Shown here piece after piece: positions 55,901 through 62,778 of a stretch of 64,000 bases of DNA (positions within the stretch are counted from its first letter, which is position 1; each line of letters starts with the position of its first letter). Origin of the DNA: Alphaproteobacteria bacterium (lineage in GTDB: Bacteria > Pseudomonadota > Alphaproteobacteria > ATCC43930 > CGMCC-115725); NCBI GenBank assembly GCA_028871055.1, contig JAGWON010000002.1, positions 62,001-126,000 on the forward strand, given 5' to 3'. The position numbers and the translations under genes were made by a program. The notes beneath the pieces are model-generated. The model searched no databases. It had not been told where the DNA came from and saw only the letters and a list, made by a program, of their open reading frames with translations.

Positions 55901-56409
55901 AGCGGCATCATCGCGGCGAGGAACAGCTGTTCGCTCTGGTGCGCCGTGGTCGATGACTGGCAGCCGTGATCGTCGCCGGCGATGGCGAGCACGCCGCCGT
56001 GCAGCGAGGTGCCGGCGAAGTTGGCGTGCTTGAACGGGTCCATCGAGCGATCGACGCCCGGACCCTTGCCGTACCAGATGCCGAAGACGCCGTCGAACTT
56101 CGCCGTCGGATAAAGATTGACTTGCTGGCTGCCCCACAGCGCGGTGGCGGCGAGATCCTCGTTGACGCCGGGCTGGAAGTGGATGTCGTGCGCCGCGAGA
56201 TGACGGCGTGCCTGGTGCAGCGCCGTGTCGTAGGCGGCCAGCGGTGAGCCGCGATAGCCGGAGATGAATCCGGCGGTCTTGAGGCCGGCGGCGCGGTCGC
56301 GCTCCTGCTGCATCATCGGCAGGCGCACCAGAGCCTGTACGCCCGACAGGTAAACCCGTCCCGACGGCAGCGTGTATTTGTCTTCCAGCGTTACCGGCGC
56401 GACCGTCAT
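52933..56409 (-). CDS. Fused indolepyruvate ferredoxin oxidoreductase (IorA-IorB type)
   Basis: 1158 residues from ATG 56409 (MTVAPVTLEDKYTLPSGRVY). Order: pyrimidine/TPP-binding domains with FISGYRGSPLAAYD and, in the middle, YSHMGGEGAAWIGQAP; a Cys-rich iron-sulfur section near 633-680 (CEGCGDCSEKSNC and SSCNKDFSCLKGFC); a gamma domain from about 716 (ILIAGIGGTGVITVGALLG); and a C-terminal DUF6537-like region. It decarboxylates aryl or branched 2-oxoacids to acyl-CoA with ferredoxin as acceptor. The fused aerobic-tolerant form is common in alphaproteobacteria. No ferredoxin gene is adjacent. Confidence 0.93.
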   Translation of the reverse strand: MTVAPVTLEDKYTLPSGRVYLSGVQALVRLPMMQQERDRAAGLKTAGFISGYRGSPLAAYDTALHQARRHLAAHDIHFQPGVNEDLAATALWGSQQVNLYPTAKFDGVFGIWYGKGPGVDRSMDPFKHANFAGTSLHGGVLAIAGDDHGCQSSTTAHQSEQLFLAAMMPLLNPATIQEYLDYGLYGFALSRFAGVWVGFKAISETVESSASIVVDPQRMKLVVPRDFAPPPGGLNIRWPDTALEQERRLHGPKMAAVAAFARANPLDRLVFAPPHARLGIMATGKAYLDLRQALDDLGLSEAQCLALGFRLYKVGMAWPLESDGARRFAEGLDEVLVVEEKRGFVEDQLMRALYNLDAAKRPRIVGKTDETGASLLPSAGELTPTMVARALVTRLKRLNAVTPEIEQRLQRLLSFESIAEAGHTSQRLPYFCAGCPHNTSTRVPEGSRALAGIGCHFMAIWMPRATATYSHMGGEGAAWIGQAPFTEDKHVFQNLGDGTYSHSGLLAIRAAAVAGVNITYKILYNDAVAMTGGQPVEGQLTVGQIARQVAAEGATKIVVVTDEPGKYPSGTFASDIDVRHRDELDTVQRELRDIAGLTILIYDQTCAAEKRRRRKRGTYPDPAKRVFINDAVCEGCGDCSEKSNCVAVKPLETEFGRKRTIDQSSCNKDFSCLKGFCPSFVTVHGGELRRLEAKRQLRSIAEHVAALPPPAPKPLGEPYNILIAGIGGTGVITVGALLGMAAHLDGKGCSVLDFTGLAQKNGAVLSHVRIAPNPEDLHAVRVAAAGADLVLGCDMVVAASPTALARIEHGVTHCVVNSDYQPTAAFVMNPDVDFETAALTKAIRNAAGDANAEFVDATGLATALLGDSIASNLFMLGYAVQKGLVPIGAEAIERAIELNGVAVEMNKHAFAWGRLAAHDHRRVEALVHPAPIEMPKPAKGLVPLVERRSAFLTRYQDAAYAARYRDFVGEVERAERARMGNRSELAEAVAENLFKLMAYKDEYEVARLYTDGEFLKKLHHQFAGNYRLEFHLAPPTLAKRDPATGELQKQAFGPWMFTAFRLLARLKFLRGSAWDPFGRTPERRMERRLIAEYRDVIGELVRGLTPANHALAVEIARVPERIRGFGHIKERSIVTAKAREAALMAAFRAPAPEAHAAE

Positions 56410-56709
56410 GCCCGATGTCCGTCTCCCACTTGAGAGAGTAGGAACTCCCGACGGGCAAGACAATGAGGCTTACCGAATTACCCGGCCGGGGCAGCGGACG
56501 TGATAAAAATTCGTCCGCCGCGCCCGGCTGGAAAGTTATGGTCCATTCGGCGTCGATCGCAGTGACCGGCGCCGAGAATCCACGCGGGTCATCCGCGCGC
56601 CGGCGTGCGACCCGCGGATGGCTGGCGTTACCCTAGCGGTCCAACCCGGCGAACGACGTCGGTGTGCCGACGCCGCTCGGCGCCTGATTGTGCGCCGCCC
56701 CTTGCGGGC
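56410..56709. other. Intergenic region, 300 bp, no gene seen
   Basis: Between the fused oxidoreductase and the Gly-rich gene. It has a CGCGGGTC...GACCCGCG inverted repeat (about 56583-56620) that could be a transcription stop for the Gly-rich gene or part of a repeat. It should also carry the oxidoreductase promoter; no consensus hexamers stand out. Confidence 0.5.
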
Positions 56710-57033
56710 TCATTTCACGTCGCCGGACCGATCGGTGCCCAAGTCGCGGTCCGTCGCATTGAGACCGTTGGTATGGGCGGCGCCTTGCGAGCTCATCACG
56801 TCCCCGGCTCGGTTGGTACCGAGGTCACGGTCCGTGGAATTGGGACCGTTCGAATGGGCCACGCCCTGCGAACCGATGTGCGACCCGGAATTGCCGCCGA
56901 AGCCGCCAAACCCTCCGCCGCCTGGACCACCGCCACCGCCACCCCCACCGCCACCGGGGCCAGCCAGAGCGAGCGGCGCGCTCGTCGCCAGCACGGCCAA
57001 CGCCGCGCAAGCACCTACTGTGAGTCGTCGCAT
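56710..57033 (-). CDS. Exported Gly-rich protein with two DRDLGT repeats
   Basis: 107 residues: signal peptide (MRRLTVGACAALAVLATSAP to ALAG), a Gly-rich segment of about 25 residues, then two 25-residue repeats, SQGVAHSNGPNSTDRDLGTN and SQGAAHTNGLNATDRDLGTD, each ending R(A/S)GDV. Similar short exported proteins with SQG...DRD repeats occur in related genomes, function unknown. The repeats are diverged at DNA level, so older than those of the 15-17 kb cluster. Confidence 0.7.
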   Translation of the reverse strand: MRRLTVGACAALAVLATSAPLALAGPGGGGGGGGGGPGGGGFGGFGGNSGSHIGSQGVAHSNGPNSTDRDLGTNRAGDVMSSQGAAHTNGLNATDRDLGTDRSGDVK

Positions 57034-57206
57034 GGTGTTTCTCCCTGCGGGTTGATACGCGCGTTCCCGCGAGGAACGCGAGCCGTTCGCCGTTCCAAGG
57101 CGACGGCCGACCTTGATGCGCGAGATATTGAACCGGCGGTCGGACCGACCGAGTGACAATTCTGGGGCACGCGGTGCCCCGGCGGTTCAGCGCCATAATC
57201 GGCGGG

Positions 57207-58367
57207 TCAGCGCCAGAGCTGTTTCGACGCCAGCCGCGCGCCGTCGCGCATCGCCTCGAACTTGGCCCACACCACGGTCGGATGGACCTCGGTGCGATAG
57301 GTCGCCTGCGACGAGAATCCGCAATCGGCGCCGGCGATGACGTTCTCGCGGCCGACTAATTTGGCGTAGCGGATGAGTCGTTCGGCGATCCACTCCGGAT
57401 GCTCGACGATGTTGCTGGCATGGGTGATGACACCGGGGATCAGCACCTTGCCTTCCGGCAGCTCGACGCGCTCCCACAGATGATACTCGTGCTCATGGCG
57501 CGGATTGGCGGCCTCGAAGCTGTAGGCGCCGGCCTTCACCTTGAGCATGTAGCCGACGACGTCGCCGAGCGAAGCTTCGTGGATGCGCGGGCCCTCGTTG
57601 ATGCCGTAACAGGTGTGGAAGCGGACCTTCTCGGCCGGAATGCCTGCGAGCGCGGCGTTCACCGCCTCGATGTAGAGCTCGGCGCGGTTTCGCCGCTGCG
57701 CGTCGTCGAGCTCGGGATCGACGAAGCGATCGGTGAGGAATGGATCGTCGACCTGGAGCAGCATTCCGGCGTCGACGATCGCCTTGTATTCGACGCCGAG
57801 CGCGGCGGCGACCGCGGCGAAGAATTCCTCGTCGCTCTTGTAGTATTCGTTGCCGCCGACGCCGCTCGGCGCGACCGACGGCATGAACGCGGTGCGCGCG
57901 CCCGCAGCCTTCATCGCCGCCTTGAGGTTCGCGATGTCGCGCTGGAGCGCCGCGGTGCCGCGATAACTCACCGGTCCGACGCAGACCATCGGCACGATCG
58001 GCGACACTGCGCCGCCGAGCATCGCCTGCTTGAAATACTCCTCGTAGTATTCGGGGAACGCGGCGCGCTCGGCCGCAAAGAACGCGCGCTTCTGATTGGG
58101 CCGCGGCTCGAAGCCCGCGAGCCGCTCGGTGACATAGGTGAAGAAGCCCGGCTTCGATTGCTCGCCGTCGGCGACGATGTCGATGCCGGCGGCGACCTGG
58201 CGCCTGACGCAATCGGCGACGGCCTGCGTGACGCGCTGGTCATAGGCGGCGGTGTCGTAGGGCCGGCCGCCGAGTTTCGCCTTCATCAGGTCAAGCAGGC
58301 CGTGCGGCCGCGGCAGGCTGCCGACATGCGTCGTTTGGATGTGATCGGTATTCTGCTGGATCGTCAT
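57207..58367 (-). CDS. Short MetE-like (cobalamin-independent) methyltransferase 1
   Basis: 386 residues from ATG 58367, matching only the C-terminal catalytic barrel of methionine synthase MetE. Zinc-ligand positions are kept: HTCYG (His-x-Cys), SFEAANP (Glu) and AGADCGF (second Cys). Also present is the TTHVGSLPRP start typical of stand-alone MetE-C proteins. Without the N-terminal half, folate polyglutamate use is doubtful; such proteins may take methyl groups from other donors. Last gene of a four-gene minus-strand operon. Confidence 0.82.
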   Translation of the reverse strand: MTIQQNTDHIQTTHVGSLPRPHGLLDLMKAKLGGRPYDTAAYDQRVTQAVADCVRRQVAAGIDIVADGEQSKPGFFTYVTERLAGFEPRPNQKRAFFAAERAAFPEYYEEYFKQAMLGGAVSPIVPMVCVGPVSYRGTAALQRDIANLKAAMKAAGARTAFMPSVAPSGVGGNEYYKSDEEFFAAVAAALGVEYKAIVDAGMLLQVDDPFLTDRFVDPELDDAQRRNRAELYIEAVNAALAGIPAEKVRFHTCYGINEGPRIHEASLGDVVGYMLKVKAGAYSFEAANPRHEHEYHLWERVELPEGKVLIPGVITHASNIVEHPEWIAERLIRYAKLVGRENVIAGADCGFSSQATYRTEVHPTVVWAKFEAMRDGARLASKQLWR

Positions 58368-58377
58368 GGCGCTTCCA

Positions 58378-59562
58378 TCATTTGCTCTTGCCGTTGGCGT
58401 CGACCGCCGTCGCGATGGTCCCCAACTCGACATTCTCGAGGCGGCCGTTCACCCGGCGCACCACGTGCAGGTATTCGTTCTGCACGATGTCGCGCGTCGC
58501 CGGGTCGATGGCGATCGGGCCGCGCGGGCTGTTCGGATTTTTGTAATGGCGCAGCAGGTCGAGCGTCTTCTCGGGTTCGAGCTTGCCGTGTTGCGCCTTG
58601 ATCGCCTGGAAGATCGCGTCCATCGCATCCCAGGCGGCGACGCCGACGAAATTGGGCACGGTGTTGGCGCCGTATTCCTTCTTCCACGCGGCGACGAAAG
58701 CCTTGTTCGCCGGCCTGGTTGCCGCCGCCGAGTAATGCGTCACCGTCGCGACGCCGAGGGCGGCGTCGCCCATGTTGGGCAGCTCGTCGTCCGGCACGAT
58801 CGACTCGCCGGAGCCGATAAGCTTGGCGCCGGCCCGGGCGAGGCCGATGTCGGCGAAGGCCTTCATCACCGTGGTCGCCGACCGGCCGCCCGGCACGAAG
58901 ATCATCACCACCTGGGGCTTGGCGTCCTTGATCCGCTGAAGATAGGGCGAGTAGTCGGCGTCTTGCACCGGCGTGCGAATGCTGCCGAGGACGGTGCCGC
59001 CGGCCGCCTTGAACGCCGCGGTGAACGCCTTCTCCGCGTCCCAGCCGGGCGCGTAGTCGCTGACCAGCGTGTACGCGGTCTTGTAATGCTTGGCCGCCCA
59101 GGCGCCGAGCGGCACGACCGATTGCACGATCGTGAACGAAAAGCGGACCGCGTATGGAAACTTCGCGGTCACCACCGGCGTCGCGGCGTTGGTGATGGCG
59201 AACGGGATTTTCGCCTGATCCGCCACGGCCGCGGTCGCCATGCCGTTGGGCGTGAAGGAGCCGCCGGCGAGCAGATCGACGCGATCGCGCGTCACCAGCT
59301 CCTGGGCGAGCTGCTTAGAGCGATCGGGATTGAGGCCGCCGTCGTCGCGGTTGATGAGCTCGATCCTGACGCCGTTCGGCAGGTCCTTCCGGTGCAGCTT
59401 GATGTAGAGGCGGAAACCCTTGTCGGTGTACTCGCCGAAGCTCGCCTGCGCACCGCTGAAGGTGTCGACGACGCCGATCTTTACCGTCTGGGCGCCGGCT
59501 GGCGCAGCAGCGGCGATCGCCGCTCCGGCAATGAGTCCCAGCGCGCACACCAATGCTTTCAT
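58378..59562 (-). CDS. ABC transporter substrate-binding protein (branched-chain amino acid/amide type)
   Basis: 394 residues: signal peptide (to PAGAQ), then a Leu/Ile/Val-type periplasmic binding fold (VKIGVVDTFSGAQASFGEYT, YTLVSDYAPGWDAEKAFTAA). The type binds amino acids, amides, aromatic acids or urea-like compounds. No permease or ATPase gene is visible, so it must use a transporter coded elsewhere. It sits between two MetE-like genes, suggesting its ligand is their substrate. Confidence 0.88.
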   Translation of the reverse strand: MKALVCALGLIAGAAIAAAAPAGAQTVKIGVVDTFSGAQASFGEYTDKGFRLYIKLHRKDLPNGVRIELINRDDGGLNPDRSKQLAQELVTRDRVDLLAGGSFTPNGMATAAVADQAKIPFAITNAATPVVTAKFPYAVRFSFTIVQSVVPLGAWAAKHYKTAYTLVSDYAPGWDAEKAFTAAFKAAGGTVLGSIRTPVQDADYSPYLQRIKDAKPQVVMIFVPGGRSATTVMKAFADIGLARAGAKLIGSGESIVPDDELPNMGDAALGVATVTHYSAAATRPANKAFVAAWKKEYGANTVPNFVGVAAWDAMDAIFQAIKAQHGKLEPEKTLDLLRHYKNPNSPRGPIAIDPATRDIVQNEYLHVVRRVNGRLENVELGTIATAVDANGKSK

Positions 59563-59601
59563 CGGTTCCTCCTGGTTTGGCCGGCGCCGGTGCGCCGCGG
59601 G

Positions 59602-60744
59602 TTACGCACGTCCCCAGACATCGCGCGCGACGTCGACGATCAGCTCCAGCTTTCGCCGCTCGTCGTCGATCGTGACCGGGTTCCCCAGGTAATTGCTGGA
59701 GAAGCCGCATTGGGGACTCAGGCAGAGATTCTCGATCGGGACGAGCTTCGCCGCCTCGTCGATGCGCCGCTTCAACAGCTCGGGCGATTCGAGTTCGGGC
59801 GTCTTGGTCGAGACCAGTCCGAGAACGACGGTCTTCTCCTTCGGCATGAAGCGCAACGGCGCGAAGCTTCCGGCGCGCGGCGAATCATATTCGAGAAAGA
59901 ACGCGTCGACCTTGAGGTTGCCGAACAGGTACTCGGCCACGGGATCGTAGCCGCCTTCGGCGAGCCAGTGGCCCTGGTAGTTGCCGCGGCAGCTATGCAT
60001 CGCGAGGGTCATTCCCACCGGCCGCGCCTCGCAAATCCGGTTGATCGTCCAGACGTAGGCCTTCATTACGGCGTCCGGATCATCGCCCCGGGCCTTGAAC
60101 GCACCGCGCTGGCGCACGTCGCAGAGGCAGGCGGTCACGACCTCGTCGAGCTGGACATAGGTGGCGCCGGCCGCTCCCAGCGCCGCGAGCTCGGCGATAT
60201 AGGCGTCGGCGAGGTCGTCCCACAGGCCGGCCAGGTCCGGATAGGCGGCGCGGTCGACCCGGTCGCGGCTGGTGAAATGATAGAGCGTCTGCGGCGCCGG
60301 CATCGTCACCTTGGGAGTCTGCCGCGTGACCGACTTGAGGTACCGGAACGGCTCGAGATTCACGCTGCTTCGCCAGCGGATCCTGCCCTTGACGTCGATG
60401 CGCGGCGCCGGCATGGCATGGCCGGTTTTGTCGCGAAAATCGGTGAACGAGCCGCCATAATTTCCTTCGACGCCGTCGAGCGAAAGCAGGAACTCGCTCC
60501 ACCAGATGCGGCGACGGAACTCGCCGTCGGTGATCGAGCGCAGTCCGGCGCTTTCCTGCAGGGCGACAGCGTCGCGGATGCACCGGTCCTCGAGCTGGCG
60601 CAGCGCCGCGTTCTGATGCGGCGCGAAGTTGTGGTCGCGATCGTGCGCTCCGAGCAGCCGCTCGCGCGCCGCCATCAGGCCGTCGGGCCGCTTGAGGCTG
60701 CCGACGTGATCGGCGCGGAACGGCGGTTTGGTTCTTTCGGCCAT
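59602..60744 (-). CDS. Short MetE-like methyltransferase 2
   Basis: 380 residues from ATG 60744 (MAERTKPPFRADHVGSLKRP). The barrel carries MHSCRGN (His-x-Cys), FFLEYDS (Glu) and LSPQCGFSS (Cys), so the zinc site looks intact. It is distinct from its neighbours at 57207 and 60774, so these are old paralogues rather than a recent duplication. 39 bases separate it from the binding-protein gene. Confidence 0.82.
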   Translation of the reverse strand: MAERTKPPFRADHVGSLKRPDGLMAARERLLGAHDRDHNFAPHQNAALRQLEDRCIRDAVALQESAGLRSITDGEFRRRIWWSEFLLSLDGVEGNYGGSFTDFRDKTGHAMPAPRIDVKGRIRWRSSVNLEPFRYLKSVTRQTPKVTMPAPQTLYHFTSRDRVDRAAYPDLAGLWDDLADAYIAELAALGAAGATYVQLDEVVTACLCDVRQRGAFKARGDDPDAVMKAYVWTINRICEARPVGMTLAMHSCRGNYQGHWLAEGGYDPVAEYLFGNLKVDAFFLEYDSPRAGSFAPLRFMPKEKTVVLGLVSTKTPELESPELLKRRIDEAAKLVPIENLCLSPQCGFSSNYLGNPVTIDDERRKLELIVDVARDVWGRA

Positions 60745-60773
60745 GAACAGGATCTCTCTTGCTCGCGCGGCGG

Positions 60774-61817
60774 CTATGCGATTCCCGCGGCGGCGGCGTG
60801 GATGCGCAGCAGCTCGGGAATGGTTTCCGGCGGCCGGCGACCGAAACCGCATTCGGTGGCGATGGCGAAATTCTTCCAGTAGCGCTCCGCTGTCGCCAAC
60901 CGCCGCCGCGTGCCGGCGAGGCTGTCGGTGTAATGCACGAGGCCGAGGGCGAGCTCGGTCTCGGCCTCGAGCCTGAGATTGGCCAACGGCGCGAAATAGG
61001 CGTCGTCGTCGCGGTCGCGCGGCACCGGCATGTGGATGAGCTGGATCGGCCGCGCGATGGCGCGGGTGAGGCGGTTCGCCATCTCCGCCATGTCGCCCAT
61101 GTCGGTCGGCTCGACGACGTGGCGATGGTTGCTGTCGCCGTAGCAGAAGTGGAACAGCAGATCGACGCCGTTCGGCACACGGTCGGCGAGACCAGCGAGG
61201 ATTTTGGCGAAGTTCGCCGCCATTGCGTCCTTGGATAAGCCATAGACGCCGGTCTCGTTGCGCGCGAGCCGCGCGAACACCGCCGAGGCGACGTCGAACT
61301 GGATGGCGAGATCGGCGCGCGGGATGGCGGCGGCGAGTTTGTCGATCTCGCGCGCCACCGCCGCGTTGTAGAGCGGATCGACCACCGCCTGCAGGTCTTC
61401 GGCGATGAACAGCCACAGCACCGAATGGGCGGGGACGAGATCGACCTGGAAGCGGGTGCCGCGCCGGATCGTGCCGGCGTCGCGCAGACGACGAAAGACG
61501 TCGTAGGACCGACGCGCGATATCGGCATAGAAGAGATTGTCGAAGCGGAGGTCGGCGGCCGAACGGCCGGGCTTCAGGCGGTAGCGCCGGCGCGGCGGCG
61601 CCGTCGCATGCAGTCGAAAGACCTCGTCAGACGGCTCGAGCGCCGGATTGGCGGCGAACACCGGCTCGAGCCAGGTGATCCAGTCGCGCCGCTCGCCGGT
61701 CTCGCCATCGGGCAGGCGCATGACGCGGTCGCCCAGCGCCGCGGCTACGGTTGCGAACACCTCGGCCGCATCGCGCAGCGGCACGCTGCCGACGAGATGG
61801 ACGTTACGCGGTGGCAC
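60774..61817 (-). CDS. Short MetE-like protein 3 (divergent)
   Basis: 347 residues from a GTG at 61817 (MPPRNVHLVGSVPL). It retains HFCYGDSNH (His-x-Cys) and TECGFGRR (Cys), but the Glu ligand region reads IHMPVPRDR, so that ligand is not apparent. First gene of the operon; the GTG overlaps a 21-codon upstream frame with a strong ribosome-binding site (61804-61869). No in-frame ATG lies upstream before a stop. It may be a homologous but functionally altered subunit. Confidence 0.75.
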   Translation of the reverse strand: MPPRNVHLVGSVPLRDAAEVFATVAAALGDRVMRLPDGETGERRDWITWLEPVFAANPALEPSDEVFRLHATAPPRRRYRLKPGRSAADLRFDNLFYADIARRSYDVFRRLRDAGTIRRGTRFQVDLVPAHSVLWLFIAEDLQAVVDPLYNAAVAREIDKLAAAIPRADLAIQFDVASAVFARLARNETGVYGLSKDAMAANFAKILAGLADRVPNGVDLLFHFCYGDSNHRHVVEPTDMGDMAEMANRLTRAIARPIQLIHMPVPRDRDDDAYFAPLANLRLEAETELALGLVHYTDSLAGTRRRLATAERYWKNFAIATECGFGRRPPETIPELLRIHAAAAGIA

Positions 61818-61869
61818 CGGGCGCCCGATCGATGCGGTCGCCGCGGCGCATCGTTATCTCGCGCGCCAT
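61804..61869 (-). CDS. Short upstream frame overlapping the first MetE-like gene
   Basis: 21 codons starting at ATG 61869, five bases after a strong GGGAGGAG, and ending TAA at 61804, about ten bases inside the MetE-like 3 frame. The main gene has a GTG and no Shine-Dalgarno of its own, so translation probably reaches it by termination-reinitiation. Alternatively the two frames are one gene broken by a frameshift. Confidence 0.45.
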   Translation of the reverse strand: MAREITMRRGDRIDRAPGATA

Positions 61870-61884
61870 CACGGCTCCTCCCTG

Positions 61885-61916
61885 TTTCTTACAATATTGT
61901 ATTGATATAATAACGT
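61885..61916. promoter_or_regulatory. AT-rich divergent control region with ACAATATTGT palindrome
   Basis: A block of about 30 bp of very low GC (TTCTTACAATATTGTATTGA then TATAATAACG) between the MetE-like operon and the IclR gene. ACAATATTGT at 61891-61900 is a perfect palindrome, and TATAAT at 61906-61911 is a full -10 match for the plus strand. Such sites are typical IclR operators; binding is inferred. Confidence 0.6.
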
Positions 61917-61943
61917 TTGAGTCAACGCAGGAGCATCCCGCAC

Positions 61944-62765
61944 GTGGCCGACCTTCGCAAAGGCATCCAGTCGATCGAGGTCGGATTCCGCGTCCTCGAA
62001 TGCCTCGAGCGCGCGCTGACGCCGTTGTCGCTGACCGAGATCGCGCAGACGACCGGCATGGCCGCCAGCAAGGTTCATTTCTATCTGATCAGCTTCGCGC
62101 GGGTCGGCCTCGTGACGCAGGATGCCTACGGCGGCCGATATCGATTGGGGCCGGCGGCGTTGCGGCTTGGATTGTCGGCTCTGGCCCAGCTCGACATTCT
62201 CGAGCTGGCACGCCGCGAGATTGCGAATTTGCGCGAGCGCACAGGCGACACGGTGTTTCTATCGGTCTGGGGAACGCGCGGGCCGACGGTGGTAAGCCGG
62301 CTCGACGGGCGCAAGATCGCGCCGCTCGAGGTGCGAGTTGGCGCCGTGATGCCGGTGCTGACCTCGGCGACCGGCAAGTCGTTCCTCGCCCGGCTGCCGC
62401 GCCGGGTCACGGCGAAATTCGTGCGGCGCGAGCTGGATTCCGTGGCCGTGGACGGCGCACCGCGTAATCTTCGAGACGTCGAGCACCTGATCGCCGACGC
62501 GCAAGCCGAAGGCGTCACGAGCGCGCTCGGCACGGTGATCCCCGGTATTCTCACCTTCGCCGCGCCGGTCGTCGATTACGAGGGTGCGGCGCGTTGCGTC
62601 GTCACCATCATGGGCTATTCGGGCCAGATGGATCGCGATCCGCGCGGCGCCGCGGCCGACGCGCTGCGCGACTGCGCGCGCGCCGCTTCGCGGGCTGCAG
62701 GTTTCACCGGCGACATCTGGAAGCCGCAGCCCGGCCGGGACGGGATAAAATCCCGCCGACGGTAG
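61944..62765 (+). CDS. IclR-family transcriptional regulator
   Basis: 273 residues from a GTG at 61944, with AGGAG nine bases before it; a TTG at 61917 is also possible. N-terminal winged helix (IQSIEVGFRVLECLERALTP, LTEIAQTTGMAASKVHFYL) and a C-terminal effector domain (ATGKSFLARLP, GILTFAAPVVDYEG). Such proteins control catabolic operons in response to aromatic or organic acids. Divergent from the MetE-like operon and 13 bases upstream of the flavin monooxygenase. Confidence 0.92.
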   Translation: MADLRKGIQSIEVGFRVLECLERALTPLSLTEIAQTTGMAASKVHFYLISFARVGLVTQDAYGGRYRLGPAALRLGLSALAQLDILELARREIANLRERTGDTVFLSVWGTRGPTVVSRLDGRKIAPLEVRVGAVMPVLTSATGKSFLARLPRRVTAKFVRRELDSVAVDGAPRNLRDVEHLIADAQAEGVTSALGTVIPGILTFAAPVVDYEGAARCVVTIMGYSGQMDRDPRGAAADALRDCARAASRAAGFTGDIWKPQPGRDGIKSRRR

Positions 62766-62778
62766 AGGGCGGGATCGG

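Noticed and set aside
57207-61817. The MetE-like genes as complete methionine synthases.
   Set aside because: Each is 347-386 residues, about half of full MetE, with no N-terminal barrel.
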